From Verrucomicrobiaceae bacterium UBA7681 (GTDB lineage Bacteria; Verrucomicrobiota; Verrucomicrobiia; Verrucomicrobiales; Verrucomicrobiaceae): a stretch of 14,417 nucleotides of DNA. Shown piece after piece: positions 13,055-14,417 of the stretch (within the stretch, counting starts at the first letter, position 1; each line of letters begins with the position of its first letter). Where the stretch lies: the NCBI GenBank assembly GCA_002482965.1, contig DLGZ01000024.1, positions 1 to 14,417 on the forward strand. The letters are read 5' to 3'. A program made the translations under genes and the position numbers. The notes under the pieces were generated by a model. That model ran no database searches. It was not told the DNA's origin and saw only the letters and a program-made list of their open reading frames with translations.

Positions 13055-14417
13055 ATCTTCGACTTCGCATCCTTTGTTTTTTGCTTTGCAGCCTTGCTCG
13101 AGCTGATGATTTCGATCCCGTCCGGGAAGTCGTCCACAAAGCCGTGGCCAAAGGAAATCCGCCAGGCGCCGTGCTCTGGTTTGAGAGCGGTGAAAAGCAG
13201 GTGACGCTGGTCGAAGGCCAGCGTGCGCTCATTCCAGCCAAGGAAGCGATGACGGAGGACACCGTGTTTGATGCAGCATCCCTGACCAAGGTGGTGGCAA
13301 CTCTGCCGAGTGTCTTGATCCTGATGGAGCAGGGCAAAATCGAACTGAACGCCGAGGTGCGACGCTACATCCCCGAATTTCGCGCCGGCATCAACGTGCG
13401 GCATCTCCTCACGCACACCTCAGGCCTGAAAGCCGGCCTTCCAAAAGAGCCTGCGTGGACGGGCTACACAGCAGGCATCGAACGTGCCGTAGCATCAGAA
13501 CCCGACGGTCCGCCCGACCGCTTCTTCCGCTACTCTGACATCAACTTCATCCTGCTCGGCGAGATCGTTCAGCGCGTCAGCGGCACCTCTTTGAATGAGT
13601 TTGCCGCCAAGCATGTCTTCGGTCCGCTGCACATGGACTCCACCCGCTTTCTACCACCAGCGGATTGGCAGTCACGCATCGCGCCGACGGAAAAAGACGA
13701 GAACGGCCTCATGCTGCGCGGCGTCGTCCATGACCCCACCTCGCGCAAGATGGGCGGCGTCACTGGTCATGCAGGACTCTTCACCACCGCAGGCGATCTG
13801 GCGAAGTATGCACGCATGATTCTCGCAGGTGGCTCCAGCATCTTGAAACCGGAGACCGTCAAAATCATGACGGCACCGCAGACCATCGCCACAGTCTTCG
13901 AACGCCGTGGCCTCGGCTGGGACATCGACTCCACCTTCAGCAGGCCACGCGGCAAGCTGTTCCCGCTGGGCTCCTTCGGCCACACCGGATTCACCGGCAC
14001 CAGTCTGTGGATCGAGCCCGTATCGAAGACCCTCGTCATCTTCATGAGCTCTCGCCTGCACCCCAATGGCAAAGGCAGCGTTCGCGATTTGTATGAAGAG
14101 ATCGGCACCGCTGCTGCGCAATGCATCAAGCTAACGCCATCAAGCGGTCCACCATGGCCTCGCGATGAAAAGGAAGTTCCCACGGTATTGAACGGCATCG
14201 ACGTACTAGCCCGGCGCAAATTCGCCGATCTGCAAGGCCTCCGCATAGGCCTCATCACCAATCAGACCGGCATCGATGCCCAGCGCCACAGCACCATCGA
14301 TCTTCTCGCCAATGCCCCCGGCGTGAAATTGAAAAAACTCTTCAGCCCCGAGCACGGCATCCGTGGCGAACTCGATCAGGAAAAAATCAGTAACTCCACC
14401 GACAAAAAGACCGGCCT
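13051..14417 (+). CDS. Secreted AmiE-like serine hydrolase fused to NamZ (DUF1343) exo-muramidase domain, 3' truncated by window
   Basis: The frame runs open from ATG 13051 past the last base, 455 codons visible. MNLRLRILCFLLCSLARA is a signal peptide. Residues about 22-355 are a serine beta-lactamase/penicillin-binding-protein fold: S77-x-x-K80 (DAASLTK) with the nucleophile, Y161-S162-D163 (RYSDINF), and H311-T312-G313 (FGHTGFTG); LLTHTSGL and GHAGLFTTAGDLAKY are typical of the AmiE/class-C-like branch. From about residue 378 begins the NamZ domain: NGIDVLARRKF, GLRIGLITNQTG and the signature LFSPEHGIRG (430-439). In B. subtilis, AmiE (a peptidoglycan amidase of this serine fold) and NamZ (exo-beta-N-acetylmuramidase) are separate neighbouring genes for cell-wall turnover; here they form one chain. 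The remaining NamZ part lies outside the window. Start ATGA-overlaps the upstream gene. Confidence 0.93.
   Translation, partial: MNLRLRILCFLLCSLARADDFDPVREVVHKAVAKGNPPGAVLWFESGEKQVTLVEGQRALIPAKEAMTEDTVFDAASLTKVVATLPSVLILMEQGKIELNAEVRRYIPEFRAGINVRHLLTHTSGLKAGLPKEPAWTGYTAGIERAVASEPDGPPDRFFRYSDINFILLGEIVQRVSGTSLNEFAAKHVFGPLHMDSTRFLPPADWQSRIAPTEKDENGLMLRGVVHDPTSRKMGGVTGHAGLFTTAGDLAKYARMILAGGSSILKPETVKIMTAPQTIATVFERRGLGWDIDSTFSRPRGKLFPLGSFGHTGFTGTSLWIEPVSKTLVIFMSSRLHPNGKGSVRDLYEEIGTAAAQCIKLTPSSGPPWPRDEKEVPTVLNGIDVLARRKFADLQGLRIGLITNQTGIDAQRHSTIDLLANAPGVKLKKLFSPEHGIRGELDQEKISNSTDKKTG

Noticed and set aside
13051..14185. True class C beta-lactamase (antibiotic resistance)
   Set aside because: The motifs are YSD and HTG with AmiE-like spacing, and the chain continues into a NamZ domain, which points to peptidoglycan processing instead.

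Overview
The window looks like a chromosomal segment from a Verrucomicrobia-type bacterium (PVC group), possibly close to Prosthecobacter/Verrucomicrobiaceae. This is inferred from gene content and style: a Gfo/Idh/MocA oxidoreductase with the PVC-type GDFGCHIMD motif, a secreted formylglycine sulfatase, a leucine-rich-repeat lipoprotein of a type common in Planctomycetes/Verrucomicrobia, a large K/E/A/P-rich secreted protein, GC-rich codons, and almost no Shine-Dalgarno sequences. No rRNA, tRNA, CRISPR or integrated phage was seen.

Layout. (1) 1-921: the 3' part of a Gfo/Idh/MocA oxidoreductase, closed by a strong intrinsic terminator (950-988). (2) 1034-1597: a YqgE/AlgH protein, convergent with (3) a minus-strand cluster at 5197-1600. 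That cluster holds an FmdB zinc-ribbon protein, a small anchored protein and an 893-residue exported protein coupled to it by an ATGA overlap. (4) 5344-6219: an AraC-type regulator divergent from fmdB. (5) 6483-7802: a contractile tail sheath protein with no tube or baseplate gene beside it. (6) 7802-8055: a 254-bp remnant of an IS5-family element. It sits exactly in a TTAA that formed the stop codons of both the sheath gene and the convergent membrane-protein gene (8456-8055), and it rebuilt a stop for each. (7) 8520-9647: rlmN. (8) Minus strand 11234-9657: an LRR lipoprotein, then a cyclic-nucleotide-binding-domain protein with a histone-H1-like tail. (9) Plus strand 11317 to the window end: a sulfatase, a 111-residue conserved protein, and a large secreted protein (13051 to beyond 14417) fusing an AmiE-like serine hydrolase to a NamZ (DUF1343) exo-muramidase domain.

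How the genes fit together. Housekeeping functions (rlmN, AlgH) are interspersed with exported degradative functions. The AmiE-NamZ fusion suggests peptide removal and muramic-acid release from peptidoglycan fragments on one polypeptide; the sulfatase upstream suggests extracellular glycan use. The most notable items are this fusion, the orphan sheath, the IS insertion in a shared stop codon, and the 893-residue protein, which carries a twice-repeated 16-residue peptide encoded with mostly different synonymous codons.
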